DNA of 64,000 bases. Source: Neurospora tetrasperma FGSC 2508 (taxonomy: Eukaryota; Ascomycota; Sordariomycetes; Sordariales; Sordariaceae). Position numbers and translations under genes: made by a program. The DNA lies in assembly GCF_000213175.1 (NCBI RefSeq), contig NW_009799179.1:3380723-3444722 (forward strand), given 5' to 3'. This document shows positions 46,401-58,668 of this stretch, one piece after another. Under the pieces are notes generated by a model. That model was not told the origin of the DNA, made no database searches, and worked only from the letters and a program-made list of their open reading frames with translations. Position 1 is the stretch's first letter. Every line of letters begins with the position of its first letter.

Positions 46401-48851
46401 TTACTTGCGTCGCTCGCTTACCTGGCATCCCGGGTCCCTGGGATGGACGAAGTCGCTACGCAGTTGAAGTCCGACTTGGCCGTGAGCGACCGGCACAACC
46501 CTGTAGACGCCTGTTCACCTGTTAGTGACAATATGGTTTCTCGTCTTTCAGACCACGATGGCGATCTCCATGAAGAGGTTGAGAAGCTTCTGGCTAACGG
46601 TACTAGTCTTGATCGCAACACGATGGATCGGCTTTTCAGTGCGGTGATTCAGCGACTACAGGCATACTGGGCCAAGGGGGATGAACAGCAGAGGGTTTAC
46701 GGTATTCTCCTGAAGCGTCTGCGAATGTTCAATCCACAACATTTCGACGAGCTCATGACAAGATGGCTTCTTCACGTACGGGGTCTTGACACGCGGGCAA
46801 CGATCCTGCACCTATACCCTCTTTTGGTTTCTATAGGTTGTTTGGAAATGCCTGCAATTCTGGCAACAGCTTCGGAATCACCCAATGCTCCTGGAGCCGG
46901 TAATTCACGACATCCTCAATCAGCTGTCGCCACATCTCAAATTGTTCAAACCACCTTTCGTACTAGGTATATGCAAGAAGTGCTCCAACTCTTCATGGCG
47001 CCAGTCTCGTCTGAAAGCTTACTGACGCCAGAGGAGCGCTACCGTTTTGGCATACTTCAAGAACAGGCCAAGAAGGAGAGCCCGCGAGAACTACTCTGCT
47101 TGATCCAACTCGCCTTGGCCGAGTATACTTGTGCTCGTGCTCAAAACGATCTGGAAGAACTACCCCTGGATAAAGAAGCAAATCAGGATCGTCTCCTTGG
47201 GCTTTTGAAGCTCCTTGTGTTAAAGGACCCTGTAGGAGTTGCCAAGGCGCTGCAAATCAGAGGACCTGATGCCCAAGTTGACGGCTGGATCGATCGCATG
47301 ACTACCAAGCTGCTTGTCACTGCCGCTGGCGAGGGCACACGCGTGACGTTCGAGCAAGTTCTCAACCTCACTAACGAATTCACTCTCCCCTTCTGCCATG
47401 TTAAGCTTCTGTTGAGTCTGTCGTCCAATGACCAGCAGCAAAACGCGGCAGATGCGGGCGAACGAGTTCCTTCGAACGTAGAACTTTTTATGAACGCCAT
47501 GGAAAAATCGATGGACGCACAGCGGGTCTCATGGATTGGAATGCTTCCCTCTCTCTCTCCCGACCTTACACACCACCTCAAAAACCAGGCTCAGGCTCGG
47601 TTTCTGAACCTTCTGCCTTCGGCCAGAAATCCACCCTCAATGACGTTAGACAGGTCTATGCTCCAGATGCGCCTCCAAAAAGCCGAGAACTTTCTCGCCA
47701 TTATGGATACTATTATACGTGGAAGCGGTCCAATGGGGTTTCGTCAGCACCAACTGGTTCCGGTCATGGTAGAAAGGTTCACTGACATTCTGGAGCTGTT
47801 ACAAACTCTGACACCATTCCCTAGCCAAGCAGGTGGTCTTGGAGGTTGGGGAGGCCAAGGTGCCAGTGCTGCCGCCGCCGGCGGTGACAGTCACATTGAT
47901 CTGAAAAGCGACATTCTGAACCATTGGCTTCCCCTCTTTCTCAATTTCCTCACCCTCCATGCCCAAACCTTTGACACCAGCAAGCCCGGAAACGAAGTTC
48001 GCGGCAGAGCTCTCATGGTGTGCGCTGGTCTTATCAGGGAACTCGACCTGATCCACGGGCCCGACTTTGACACTCGTCAATTAGGTGGGCGCATCTTCGA
48101 TCTGGCTTGCGTGTTAGTTGACAACCTTGCCGAGGATGCGCGGTTGCAGTGTATCCAAGCTCTCAAGTCTCCTTCAGATGTGAAGCTTAGGTACATCTTC
48201 AGCTATCAGGACAACCCACATGCAAACCTAATGCTCTGTCATAAGGAGAGGCCGACGGCGATGGCCATGGGTACTGCCACTGGCACTGGATCGCCAGCCC
48301 CTGGGACCACCCCAACACACACGCCAGGCGTTACTCCTGGGCCACAGAACGCAGGTGGTGCTGGTAGTGCTGTTTCCGGCGCTGGTGGTAGTAGTAATGG
48401 TGGAAGTTACTTCAGTCTTCCCGGTCATACGCAACAGGCTCAAGCACAAGGATGGCATGCCGCTCAACAGCAGCAACAGCAACAACAACAACAATCACAG
48501 CAGCAACAACAACAGTATCAGTTACAGCAACAGCAACAGCAACAACAAGGAGGCACAGGGCCCATACCCTCACCAGCCATCAGCATCAATACCAACCTCA
48601 CCCACCTTAACCTTGGCAACAACAGCAACCCGCCCACACCCTCTCCTATGAACCCAACGCGACCAGCGATGATGATGGTAGCCAACCCCTGGGGAGGTTA
48701 CTCGTGGGTGCCTACGATGGGTGGACCGCAAGAGCGGCTGACGCCCTTCAACTTCCGACAGTGGGAAATGCTCAGCGAGCCGACCAGCCAGGTCGGGGAG
48801 AACGACACGGCGGTGAACTTGATGCTGTTTGAAAGTCGCAAGGTGCAGTGA
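43401..48851 (+). CDS. srb8: Mediator kinase-module subunit Med12 (Srb8)
   Basis: Part of the CDK8 module (Cdk8, cyclin C, Med12, Med13) that controls Mediator contact with RNA polymerase II; nuclear. Three exons (43401-44866, 44921-45125, 45183-48851) with introns of 54 and 57 nt give 1,779 aa. The N-terminal 330 or so residues are disordered, Pro/Gln-rich with a polyglutamine tract. The Med12 domain lies at about residues 375-440, with VWLKDLANSAIPLRKL and SIPHGVRNKVLLDQCL. It is followed by the long helical region typical of fungal Srb8, with the LLEWCTTPYRPGLAKVYVAH block at about 670. The C-terminus has a Gly/Ser/Thr linker, a second polyglutamine tract, and a final conserved-looking block with NPWGGYSWVP and LTPFNFRQWEMLSEPT. 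The start is the first ATG in frame (MTSRPPLG). Confidence 0.95.
43518..43580 (+). repeat. N-terminal polyglutamine tract of Med12
   Basis: CAG/CAA codons encode two glutamine runs, the second of 12 residues, split by a short HLHT segment. An upstream (QA)n stretch from GCGCAG repeats leads into it. The CAG run at the right end is pure and likely to vary in length between strains. Confidence 0.9.
48465..48548 (+). repeat. C-terminal polyglutamine tract of Med12
   Basis: Mixed CAA and CAG codons encode about 25 glutamines broken by single Ser, Tyr and Leu residues. Codon mixing should make it more stable than the pure CAG run in exon 1. Confidence 0.9.
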
Positions 48852-50579
48852 TGCTGCTTGCGCTATCGGATCGAGCCTTTGACTAAGGGAGCTGGGCCGC
48901 GCTTTTGGGGGGTTTAAGCCTGGGTTGGGGACAGGGATGGGTCGGTGCCGAGTCGAAGAGACAGTGAGAGGGAGAAAAGTGGGAGGAGGAAACGGAGGAG
49001 GAGGTTCAAGAGCCGGAGAATGAGAAAGGAGGGGGGGCGGATCAGAATAACACATGTTGAGTTTTGTCTGTTGGAGGAGCAGAATGATAGATGTTGGGAA
49101 GTAAATGTATCGAGCGGGCAGAAGGACATTGTCTTCATCAAGACTAGGATCGGAAACTGGGGCTATGATGGATGGGTGTATGAGTGTATGTGTATATGGA
49201 AGCGAAACAAAATCATCATCACATTCAGATGATTATATCCGGACCATCTTTTTTTTTTCCTTTTTTCTGTCTCTTCTTTTTTTGGAAAGCGGGCGGACGG
49301 GCAGACGGATGGGCGGATTGGGGAACATGGCGGGTGTCCGGCGGCGAGTTTTGATTTTTTTTTCTTATGTCGAGAACAACAGTCTTCTTCTTTAACTTCA
49401 ACTGTTATGTTCATGTTGTGACCCGTTCGGTATTGGTACTTCTCGGCTCTCTTTTTCAGGTCTCTCGATCCCTTTTTTTTTTTTTCTTTTCTTTTTTTTT
49501 TTTTTTTCTTTTCTTTTTTTCCTTTTTCATTTTCTCTTTCATCTGGTCACGTTATTTCATGGGGGGCTTCATTCTCATAGCGATGCATATATACATAGGT
49601 ACGGTCAGGTCTTGGTCTAGGTACTACATAGGTGTGTTTGTTTGTTACAATTGCTGTTTGGGGTTTCTTGTTCTTCAGTTTGAGCGAATCGGTTTTAAAG
49701 GGACATGATACGCATGACATGATGGGGAATCTTGTGCTGGTTACAGTAGCTCTACTGCTACTGTTGGAGCAGCAACTGATGATGATATTCCCCTAGGTTT
49801 TTTTTTTCTTTTCCCGAGGGCTAGTGTAAGTACTCTACGTGTACATAAGTCTGTATCTACTGTAAATATAACGACAATTCCGGGTATGTACCGGTAGTTC
49901 CAACGGCCAATGCTTGTTGTTACTACTATTTGATATCGGATGACCGGGCCGGAATTCACTACCGGGGTTCGCAAGGCGCATGGACGAGCCGGACGGAGCA
50001 AGACGGAGGAGCCGAGAAGTACACTGCCGAAGACCCGGACAGGCTACCCGGACTACACTGCGTAGGCTGCTCCACCCCAGCGGCTAGTGCCTATATTAGT
50101 GACTCGACGGTTTTCGTGTTAGTGAGTCACAGAACCATGTTTGAAAGAAGCAGACGAGAGCGTTGTCGTAGGTTGAACAGACATTTTGATTTATGCGAGC
50201 ATTTGTTCCTTTGGTCTATCGTGGTGTCTAGACTACCTATGGTGATTTGTATTCTGATGAAGGGTGTTGTTACAACCCAGTTTTCTGGTGTCCCCAGATC
50301 CTTCTATATCTCTAGATTAGACATCGAAGCGTGAAAAAAATCATAAACCAACTCCCTTGTTCATGTACGTATGTGATGGTTTCTTTATGTACTTTGGACA
50401 AAATTCTAGTACAATCAACCAACCCCTTGCTCCCATCCTACCCAACCCTAACCATCCGGTTTTTTTTTTCTACCCAGCAAACAGCCCTTCCAGAACTCGA
50501 GAAAAAAAGATCAAAGGAAATTGTATAAAGACGCAGATACGCAGATCTTCAGCGAAAATATTGGGGGAAAATGTTCCGA
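48852..50579. other. Convergent intergenic region with long pyrimidine tract
   Basis: About 1.7 kb between med12 and mtd1. The left part is G/A-rich. No gene is supported. Confidence 0.5.
49471..49535. repeat. Poly(T)/pyrimidine tract
   Basis: About 65 nt consisting almost only of T with scattered C, including an uninterrupted T run of 17 or so across 49491-49507. It lies between two convergent 3' ends and behaves as simple-sequence DNA. Confidence 0.85.
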
Positions 50580-51787
50580 TCAACCCTCGATGAAGGCCTC
50601 GCTACGCGCCTTGGCATCTTTAGGGTCCTCGGGCGCAGATCCCTCGGGACGCGGACGGTTGGCGATCAGGCGCTGTTGAAGAGAAAGATTTGTTGTTAGC
50701 AAGTCTCTCAACTGGTTGTATATGGCTGGGGTGTAACTTGGTAGCGAGACAAGGGAAAAAGAGAAGAGAAAGTACTCACCACAAGGTTGCGCAAAAGAAC
50801 AGCAATAGTAACCTTGCCAATGCTGGGGACGTAGATGCTGGCCTTCTCCTTAACCGCCGGACCGTCAAAGTTCTTGAAGCTGGAGAAGTTGATGCACACG
50901 GCACCGTCACGGAGCAGCTCGGTGGGCACCTTGAACTTCTCGGTCGGGACACCGCCAATAACGACGTCGCTGAGCGGCAAGACGTCCTTGAGCTCCCAGC
51001 CCTCCTTGTCGTGGACCTGGTGGCGCAACTGGCGGATACCCTCGCCGCGGGTGAAGACCTGGACGCCGGTAATGTCGACAGAGTAGACGGTGGCGCCATC
51101 GTTGGCGAGCAGCGCAGCAAGAGGGCGACCGTTCACCTCGCTACGGTTGATGACGGTGATGGTCTTGCCGAACAGGCGGTTGCCGTAGGCCAGGATGGGG
51201 TTGTAGATCTGCAGGTACTCGAGGGTCTTGACGATGGCGAGCGGCGTGCAAGGGAGGATGGACTTCTTGAGGTTGGTGGGAGGGTCGAGGAAGCGGACGT
51301 TGTGATACATGTTGAAGAGGTGGGTGTGGCAGAGACCCTCGACGTCCTTGGAGAGGGCGACGGTCTCCTTGATGTACTTGTCTTGGCTGTGGTTGCCGAC
51401 CCAGATGGGGTAGTAGACGAGAATACCGTCAACCTGGTCGTCGTTGTTGGCGGCGATGATGCCCTCCTCGAGGTTTTCCTTGTCGACTTTGCGGAGGTCG
51501 AAGTTGAAGCCACTGGGGTAGTGATTAGACCCTGGTGTTGGGGCAAGTCCGGACTGACCCATTGAGCGATTGCGAGATACTCACTTCTCTTCACACGTCC
51601 TCTTGGACCATTCAGCATACTGCAGAGCGGCCGGGTCATCGGTAGACAGGAACGCAGCCAGAGTAGGCTTAGAGGCATTGGGACCCTCGATCTTAGCAAG
51701 AGTCTCGCGGACCTCGGAAAGCAGCTTCTTGGCGATGGTATCGGAGAGGATGACCTTGCAGGTCTTGGGTACTTGTTGCGCCTCCAT
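50580..51787 (-). CDS. mtd1: NAD+-dependent 5,10-methylenetetrahydrofolate dehydrogenase (Mtd1)
   Basis: Oxidises 5,10-methylene-THF to methenyl-THF with NAD+, feeding one-carbon units to purine synthesis; cytosolic in yeast. Three exons (51787-51585, 51512-50780, 50672-50580) with introns of 72 and 107 nt give 342 aa. Features are the N-terminal catalytic domain with YAEWSKRTCEE and GILVYYPIW, the PCTPLAIVKTLEYL motif, and the Rossmann part with TVINRSEVNGRPLAALLAND and VVIGGVP. NRSEVNGRP replaces the GRSxxVGxP of the bifunctional NADP enzymes and is typical of the yeast Mtd1 type. The short third exon (RLIANRPRPEG to a stop) is added by a phase-0 splice. I chose the ATG of MEAQQVPK. The frame stays open upstream and includes two further ATGs (51922, 51940). 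Confidence 0.93.
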
Positions 51788-53182
51788 GATGTCGATGTGA
51801 GAGTTGGTGGTCTGGTGAGTTTTGAAGACTCGTGGTGGTGGTAGTCTCGGGATGTTCTTCGTAAAAAGCTGTCTGGAGGAAAGCCGCACAAACAAGTTAG
51901 CCGAAGTTCTAGTCGGGCGCATGTCTGAGGTGCATCCCAAACGGCCAATTGGTCATATCCTAATAGTAATATGCTCGCAATTCCTCAGTCTGTTCTTGTA
52001 AGAGCTCGTTTGAAGAAGATCGAAGCAGACGGACAGCCTGTGCCTTGGGGACCTGAGGGAAGTTGAATTGAGGTGGTATTCGAGGTACCCCGCGGTTCCC
52101 CCACTGTCAAGTTGAGATGAGGCACCTACATGCTTCAGTTCAGATGAACCTTTGACGGGTCAATTGGTGATCTACAACAGAGACGGCAGTAGAATCTATG
52201 GGTATAAATTGAAAGTGTAAAAAGTATGGGATGAGGGCCACGATCTTGCGTGGCCGACTTTCTTTCTCTGGTACAGGGGATCTCTCGTCGTCTTATACAT
52301 GGCGCCAATCCAGGGCGTTTCAGCGCGACTCGAGTGGATTCTCGCGTGGGCCGGCATTTTGTGACACTGAAAGCACGGGGAGCGAGGCCCATTAACTCCA
52401 GGCCTTCTTTTACAGGGCACTCGTAAGAGTCACAGCCGGTGGAGGTCCCTCCAATATCGGGCCAGGCAAGGAACAAAACTTTTTTTAAAATTTCAAGACT
52501 TGCCCGACACATCCATGCCGCAAAGGAAGCCCCTCTTGCCGAAATCGGCATAGTGTAAATCTCGAGACCCCAGACACGATCGGATCCCGCGAAACGCCAT
52601 AGCTTTTCAGCCTCACCGCCCGCGATAACGCCGTTTTCTGCCACATATCGGCGGGGAACTCTCAGCGATAACGGCAGCGTGATGATCGATGTTGCCCCGG
52701 CCATGCCACAGGCCAGGGGCATCGGCCACTGACGGCATCTCATCAGCATCTTCAATCCACCCTTCCCATCACCGTCACCGTAGGTCTGTCCTGTGTCTGA
52801 CTAGGTACCTATGCTACCGCTGTTAGACCAGACTAATCTCTATTCGCTTTGTTGGTCGACCGCCGGGTGACAAGTTTAGAAACATCTCCATTTACAATCC
52901 CGTCCATCATTCTGATCCGTCCATACACTTGAGTCTACCCATACATAACCTTGTGTTTGAAGTTGGCCCAAGCTTCCACCACCCCCTAACTTGGCCACAC
53001 CGACGGCAATCCATTGAGGTCCAGGTTGAGTGCACATCATTTGGAAACGTTGAAGGTTTTCGTCGTTCATTCTCTCACAGCTCTGTATTGCGCTCTCCCC
53101 AATCCACCTTACTGCCTGTGACAACATATAACGCCAAGGACCATCATCATCACCACTACCACCTCCATCTCAATCTTTCAAC
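51788..53182. promoter_or_regulatory. Divergent promoter region of mtd1 and met18
   Basis: About 1.4 kb. It contains a 206-codon open frame on the minus strand (52135-52755) that has no family features and which I do not accept as a gene. The stretch before 53183 is rich in CAC/CAT and pyrimidines. Confidence 0.45.
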
Positions 53183-56100
53183 ATGTCGAGTTTCAAGGAT
53201 TGGGCCCTGCAATACGTGCTCGCGGACGACGAGACTGCTCAGAGTGAGATTGCCAAAAAGGCGGCCAAAGGTAGGTTATGAGACTCTCACCTCGGCGAAG
53301 CACAGGGGCTGATCTGTTATGGCCAGAAATCGAGAACACAAGAGCCAGCAGTGCGTCGGTGGGAAGTTGGGCTGCCTCAATCCAGCCATGGATAACCATC
53401 ACCAAACAAGACGATGATCAGTCAGACGATGACGATGACGACAGCGGTAGCGGTGACATAATAGCACGGGCCAAGGCCTTGGGCTTCCTTGCCGATACTC
53501 TCGAAGCGTTGGACAAGAGTCTACTTCGACCTGAACAAGTCATCCGTCTCGTGGGTTTCTTTGGTGCCATGTTTTCCTACGACCACAAAGCAGGCATTAC
53601 TGCCTCGGCCAAGGCACTGCGCCAGCTTCACGCCATGAAGGGATTCAAGCCTGCAGTCGGTGTCAAGATGATCGAGGACGTCTGCAAGCTCAAGGAAGAT
53701 TTCAAACTACAAACGGCAGCCACCAGATTCGAAATTTACGAGCTATTCCTCAGTCTCATCCAAGACCAGTCAGTGAACAATGAACTGCAAGACAAATACG
53801 GCACATCTAGCGGTTTCATCGTCGAGATCCTTCAGCTTTGCCAGAACGAGAGAGACCCGCGGAATCTTATGCTATGGTTTAAACTGCTTCCCATCTTCCT
53901 TACCGAGTATTCGACATCCGACGAGGTAACCGAGGAGATCTTCAAGGCTTTCTCAGCATACTTCCCCATCACACTGAGGAACTCGGCTACCCCGATCGGC
54001 ATCACTGCGGACGACCTTAAGAACGCCGTAAGGGCGTGTTTTGCATCTCATTATAAAGTAGCCAAGCTTGCATTTCCATTCCTCCTTGGAAAGCTCGACC
54101 AGGGTGATGCAGTAACAGTTTCGGTTAAGCTCGACATCCTCAAAACGATCAAGGCCTGTATCGAACAGTACGACAACCCACAAACCAGCATTGTCCCGCA
54201 CATCTACAAGATCTGGAACTCCCTCAAGTACGAAGTACGAAACGGGGAGGTCAAGGAGACTATCGATGCTACCCTGGATGTATTGCGAGCAATTGCGAAT
54301 AGGCTTGACGGCACGTCAACACAAAAATTCGATGTATCCTTGCTCAAGAACTACATCGATACTGTAGTCGACGACTGCCGCGATGACTTGGCGAACCCGA
54401 CATACACAAAGCAGGCTGGACTTCTCTTGATGACTGTCATCACCACTAATATCCGTGCATATACCCTTGAAAGTGCGGCCTTCGTTGACATCATCAGGAA
54501 AAACCTCCGTCTACCAAAATCTCCTTCTTATACAAAGGACCTGCTCCTTCTTTTGAACTCCACCCTGAAGTCTCGGGCGGATCTTTTCAAGAACAGGAAA
54601 CAGGGTCATCCCGAGGACGAGGAGGCTTTTAAGACGGAGCCTAGTGATCATCTGGTCGCTCTCTATCACGATGTCTACCTACCAATCTGGACTGGAAAGT
54701 CGGAAGAGACTACATCAGAGGTTCTCAAACAGGTCGTCCAAGGTCTCGCATCGCTCGCCACTCAGCAGACTCTTCGACCCGATGGACAAATCTCTTTGCT
54801 GGTCTCTCGTTCAGTTTGCTCTGAGATCTGCTCTTTGTTGACACACACATTAACCAAGGGTTTGGCGCTTAGCCAGAACGATAACTCTACCGACGCTGCG
54901 GTGGAGGATGAAGCGGTGCTGGCTCTGCAGGCAGTTGTTGCAACTTACACGGACGGGTATGCAGAGCTCGTTGAAAGAGCAAAGGCCGAAATCGAGAAGC
55001 GCGACTGGACGAGCCCTACAAAGTACACTTTAAATGCTCTCCGAGACATCCTGTCTCGACTTGCTTTTATTGGGTGCTCGCGTATCCCCCTTAATGTTGC
55101 CCTTGATGGTGAATCTCCCAAGACTTTTAAGCCCCTTCAGCATTTCCTCAAACTTGCAACAACCCTGCACGATCTCTTCCCCTTGTCTCCACTCCCTACC
55201 TCGGAAAAGGAGTCGTTGGCGAACTCCTATATTATTTCTGCGCTACATGGCGGTATCCTTCACTTCCGCGACGCTTGTTTCGAGAAGTTCGAGCCAAAGG
55301 TGTTGGAAGCGTATTCAGGCAGTGACAGGAACTGGCTCGAGGAGTTCAAAGGTCTATCGAAGGACTGGCTGCACCAGCTGCAACGAGAGGATGGCTCGTC
55401 CGAGGTGGTAATTGAGGAGGATGACCCCGAGGTCTACCGCGAGTTTCTCAGGATCTGTTTGTTCATCGTCAGACATCTTTACAGAGAGGCTGCTTACGGA
55501 AAGCAAGCTCCTTGGAGCGAGCGAGTGTTTGCCCAAGCGGCCAACCTGGCAGCACTCGTGGTGCGTAGTCTTGACGAGAACCTGCAAAAGTCCTGCAACT
55601 TGGCCCAAAATGCCTTCAACTTCTTCTCCCCCGAGAACCTCTCACCGTCTGGGCCGAGCTCGATTGCGCCTTTCAGGAAGTTGCTCATCCTCGGAATTCT
55701 TCAAGGGCTCCGTCCCGCAGCAATGGCCGAACTGGTACGTAGCATCGTGATGCCCCTCTTCCTGTCAACATTTGCACTGACATCCCTTCTAGTACGCACC
55801 ACAGGGTATCGCCGAGACCTTCATGTGTGACACGTCGAGAATGGCTACCGTCCTGCTGGCAGTCGGCGAGATCCGCGGTACCATTTGCGCCGTTCTAGCC
55901 AACAAGTACAAGGGCGGCCAGTCAACCTTCGACCCTGAGTCCGAAACCATGAAGCGTGTCCTCAACTTCTGGGGCGAGCAAATCAAGACCGCCACAACAA
56001 CCGATGACACCGACCCAGCCATCTTCGAAGTCTACAACACCGTAGCCATGCACACCCTCGCCGGCGCCTGTGCCCGCCAGGACAAGAACGTCCTGGCCCT

Positions 56101-56791
56101 GGTCCCCATCCTGCACGAGGCCATTGCCAGCCCTGGCCCCAACGGCGCCATCGTCGCCCGCACCATCGGCGGTCTCGTCAAGACCAACGAGCTTTTGAGT
56201 CCCGAAAACCACGCAGTCGTCAAGCGCTTCTACAAGCAATGGGCCTACACGCACTTCGCAAAACCCCTCTACGACCTGGCCTTACCCACAGGCGACGAAG
56301 ACACCGCCTTCGCCGCGGGCCGCTACACCACTGCCATCCTCTCGCTCGTCAGCAACTGTCCCTTTGAAGTCTATCAAGAAGACCTTGGCCACTTGGTCCG
56401 ACTGCTCATCACTGCCCTCAACAACTCCTCCGCTTCCGGGGATATCACCCAACCGCAGGTGGCCACTTCTCTCGAAGTCCTCGTCGAAATCCTCGCAAAC
56501 GAGCCCGAGGCACTCAAGGGACACCTGAAGGCGATCATCACAGCGGGGATGAAGACGTACGAAGAGGCGGCCAAGAACACGAGTAAAGGGAACGTGGCGA
56601 GAGCTCTGGCGGCCGTGAGGAAGCTGACGCTGCAGCTTTTGGGGGCGATCCCGAAGAAGTTTGAGGAGAGGCATTTGTTGGCGTATGCGCTGCCGATGCA
56701 GAGAATGTTAGCCACGGCTAGCGGAGATAAGAGCAGAGAGGCGAGGAAGGTGGCGCTGCTTGCTAGGGAGAATTGGGCCAAGGTTGTGTAG
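53183..56791 (+). CDS. met18: Met18/MMS19, cytosolic Fe-S protein assembly targeting factor
   Basis: HEAT-repeat scaffold of the CIA targeting complex that delivers Fe-S clusters to nuclear enzymes such as XPD/Rad3, DNA polymerases and DNA helicases. Three exons (53183-53270, 53327-55734, 55793-56791) with introns of 56 and 58 nt give 1,164 aa, a normal family size. The N-terminal MMS19 domain carries DFKLQTAATRFEIYELFLSL, then FSAYFPITLRNSATPIGIT followed by the ACFASHYKVAKLAFPFLLGK block. The rest is helical repeat, ending in a conserved-looking C-terminal HEAT array (EVLVEILANEPEALKGHL). A short acidic insert, SDDDDDDSGSGD, near residue 60 is unusual. The tiny first exon (29 codons) starts at the ATG in CAACATGTC. 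Confidence 0.93.
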
Positions 56792-57379
56792 AACGAGGGA
56801 GGTCAGAGGTTGAGAGATGCTTAGGGATGAGGACATATGGATGATCGACTGGGTAGGCGGGGGTATCAGGATTATGATGCATTCATAGATATATGGGCCG
56901 TCAAGGCATGCATAGTGGTTAGAGCTCGGGGCGGATTGGGATCAACGGAGTTTTTTTTCTTGAGTTATGCGCTGATACTTTTGCAAGGTGACAGAGTGAC
57001 GATGTATGGATGCTCAAAACGAGGCACGGTGGTGATCATATGGAACAACGTTCTATTCTTTCATCGAGACGGCTCTCCGCTGAGCGTATGGGTACCGAAG
57101 CAAGCAGACACGCGTCCAATTGACAAGTTTTGACTCCTTCTCAAAGGCCGTCTAGTCCGGTCATTAGTCCGACTTCAACCTGGAAACAAAACAAGAACAC
57201 GCAGCACAATCGCTGTGAAGTAAAGATATCATGCTATCAGACTATTCGCGGACGACGCAACCCGATATAACGAAGGTGAAAGCAACGCTGGCCTAAATTC
57301 GGCGACCATCCCTTCCCTTTCTTGCCTAATTACCACCATGCGCCACATCAAAATGGTACGGTTGAAAGCGACGGTATCT
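56792..57379. other. Convergent intergenic region, no gene seen
   Basis: Holds the 3' ends of met18 and spc2. The only longer open frame (56837-57133) has no features. Confidence 0.5.
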
Positions 57380-58184
57380 CTATCTCCTTCTCTTCTTCCC
57401 AGCATCCTGGTTCGCACTAGACCCCGTCGTCGCCGCCGTTGTCGAGCTCTCTCCCAAGCCACTAGCAATAGCGTCCAAGATCTCCGCCGTATAGCCTGGT
57501 GTTTCCGCAAACTGTTCCCGTACGACATTCTGTTCAGAAGAAGGAGCAGCAGCAACAACAGCCCGCTTAGGATCCAACTTCCCCACCAACGGAATTCCCT
57601 GCGCCAAGACCGTTTGGAACGGCGCCGCGACAAACCGTCCACTAGCATCAAACCACTCGCTGAACTTCCTCTCCAGTTCAATCTTCTCCTTCTTTCCCGT
57701 CTTAACGTCTTCCACCTCCACCCTCAACTTATACAGCGGCGCCTCCCCCTTTTGCTGGGGCTTCTTGCTATCGCTAATCAATCTGATCCGCGTCTTGCCG
57801 TCCTTGGTCGAGCCGACGTAGATGGTTCCCCGCTCGACGAACATGATCCAGTACGTCAGGGCGCCATTGAGTAGAGTGTAGAGGATCACGGCGATCAAAG
57901 TGTATTGCTTGGTGGATTCGAAGCCGAGCTTGTAGTCCCACGCGAAACACGCGGCGGAGAGGAGGAAGGCGGAGAAGCCTAGGGCGAGACGGGTGTCGAG
58001 TAGAGTGTGGGATTGCACGAGGCCGAGACTGTTGAGGTAGTTGACGAGGGCGTCGTCGGTTGTTGCTCGGAGATCTGCGAACACGAGTGTTAGTTACCTA
58101 GTACGTGCATGGATAGATCCCAATGGTCCGTGTTAAGTGCTTACCGGCTACGTTGTAGACCGTGATCTTTTCTGTTGACGCCAT
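57380..58184 (-). CDS. spc2: Signal peptidase complex subunit 2 (Spc2/SPC25)
   Basis: Non-catalytic ER membrane subunit that links signal peptidase to the Sec61 translocon. Two exons (58184-58145 and 58074-57380) flank a 70-nt intron with a CTAAC branch, giving 244 aa. Exon 1 encodes only MASTEKITVYNVA; the junction makes NVADLRATTDDAL, the usual family N-terminus. Two membrane spans follow (LALGFSAFLLSAACFAW and YTLIAVILYTLLNGALTYWI) with a very short loop, then a cytosolic domain of beta strands and a Lys/Arg-rich end (KKRRR). The basic tail could act as a di-lysine-like ER retention or membrane-contact element; that is inference. Confidence 0.93.
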
Positions 58185-58668
58185 CTTGCTTCAATTATCG
58201 AGGGACGGACTGTCCCTATGAATGTTGTCAGAGGTCTACTAGTAGTTGAATGATATGATGATAGCGATGTGCGAGAAAGTGGTTGAAATGGGAGGAGGCT
58301 GGAGGTCAATGAAAGCTCCCATAACGTGAAGCCAAAGAGGTGCTTGACGGACATTGCGGGCAGGGAAAGGCCACCTTGGTGGAATGGTCCTGCTGCGCCG
58401 GCAGGCACGATAAGCGGTGATAAAGCGGTATTCTGGTCAGTGCACAAGCTCCGAGAAGATACCGGTACGTACCTACCTACCTCTTGGAAGACAGGGGCGC
58501 TGGGAGCTGATGCAATGATTGACAGGGTTCAGTAGCGCACCGTCCCCGCCCGCGGTCAACAGCGACTTGGACGTTGGATGTTGGGACAACGACGACATCC
58601 GATCTCACAGCCTTCCGTGTGATATCAACAAACTTGTCTGCCAACGGTTTTCAACAGATATCGCGACA
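58185..58668. promoter_or_regulatory. Shared divergent promoter of spc2 and emc3
   Basis: Only 484 bp separate the start codons of two genes for ER protein-biogenesis factors. A (TACC)n stretch lies near 58466-58481. I could not recognise an unfolded-protein-response element by eye. Confidence 0.5.

Noticed and set aside
50690-51565. 291-codon open frame antisense to mtd1
   Set aside because: Shadow of a C-ending codon-biased gene; no family resemblance.
52135-52755. 206-codon minus-strand open frame between mtd1 and met18
   Set aside because: No domain, no coherent hydrophobic pattern and an amino-acid mix typical of chance frames; it covers a promoter interval. Without transcript evidence I do not call it.
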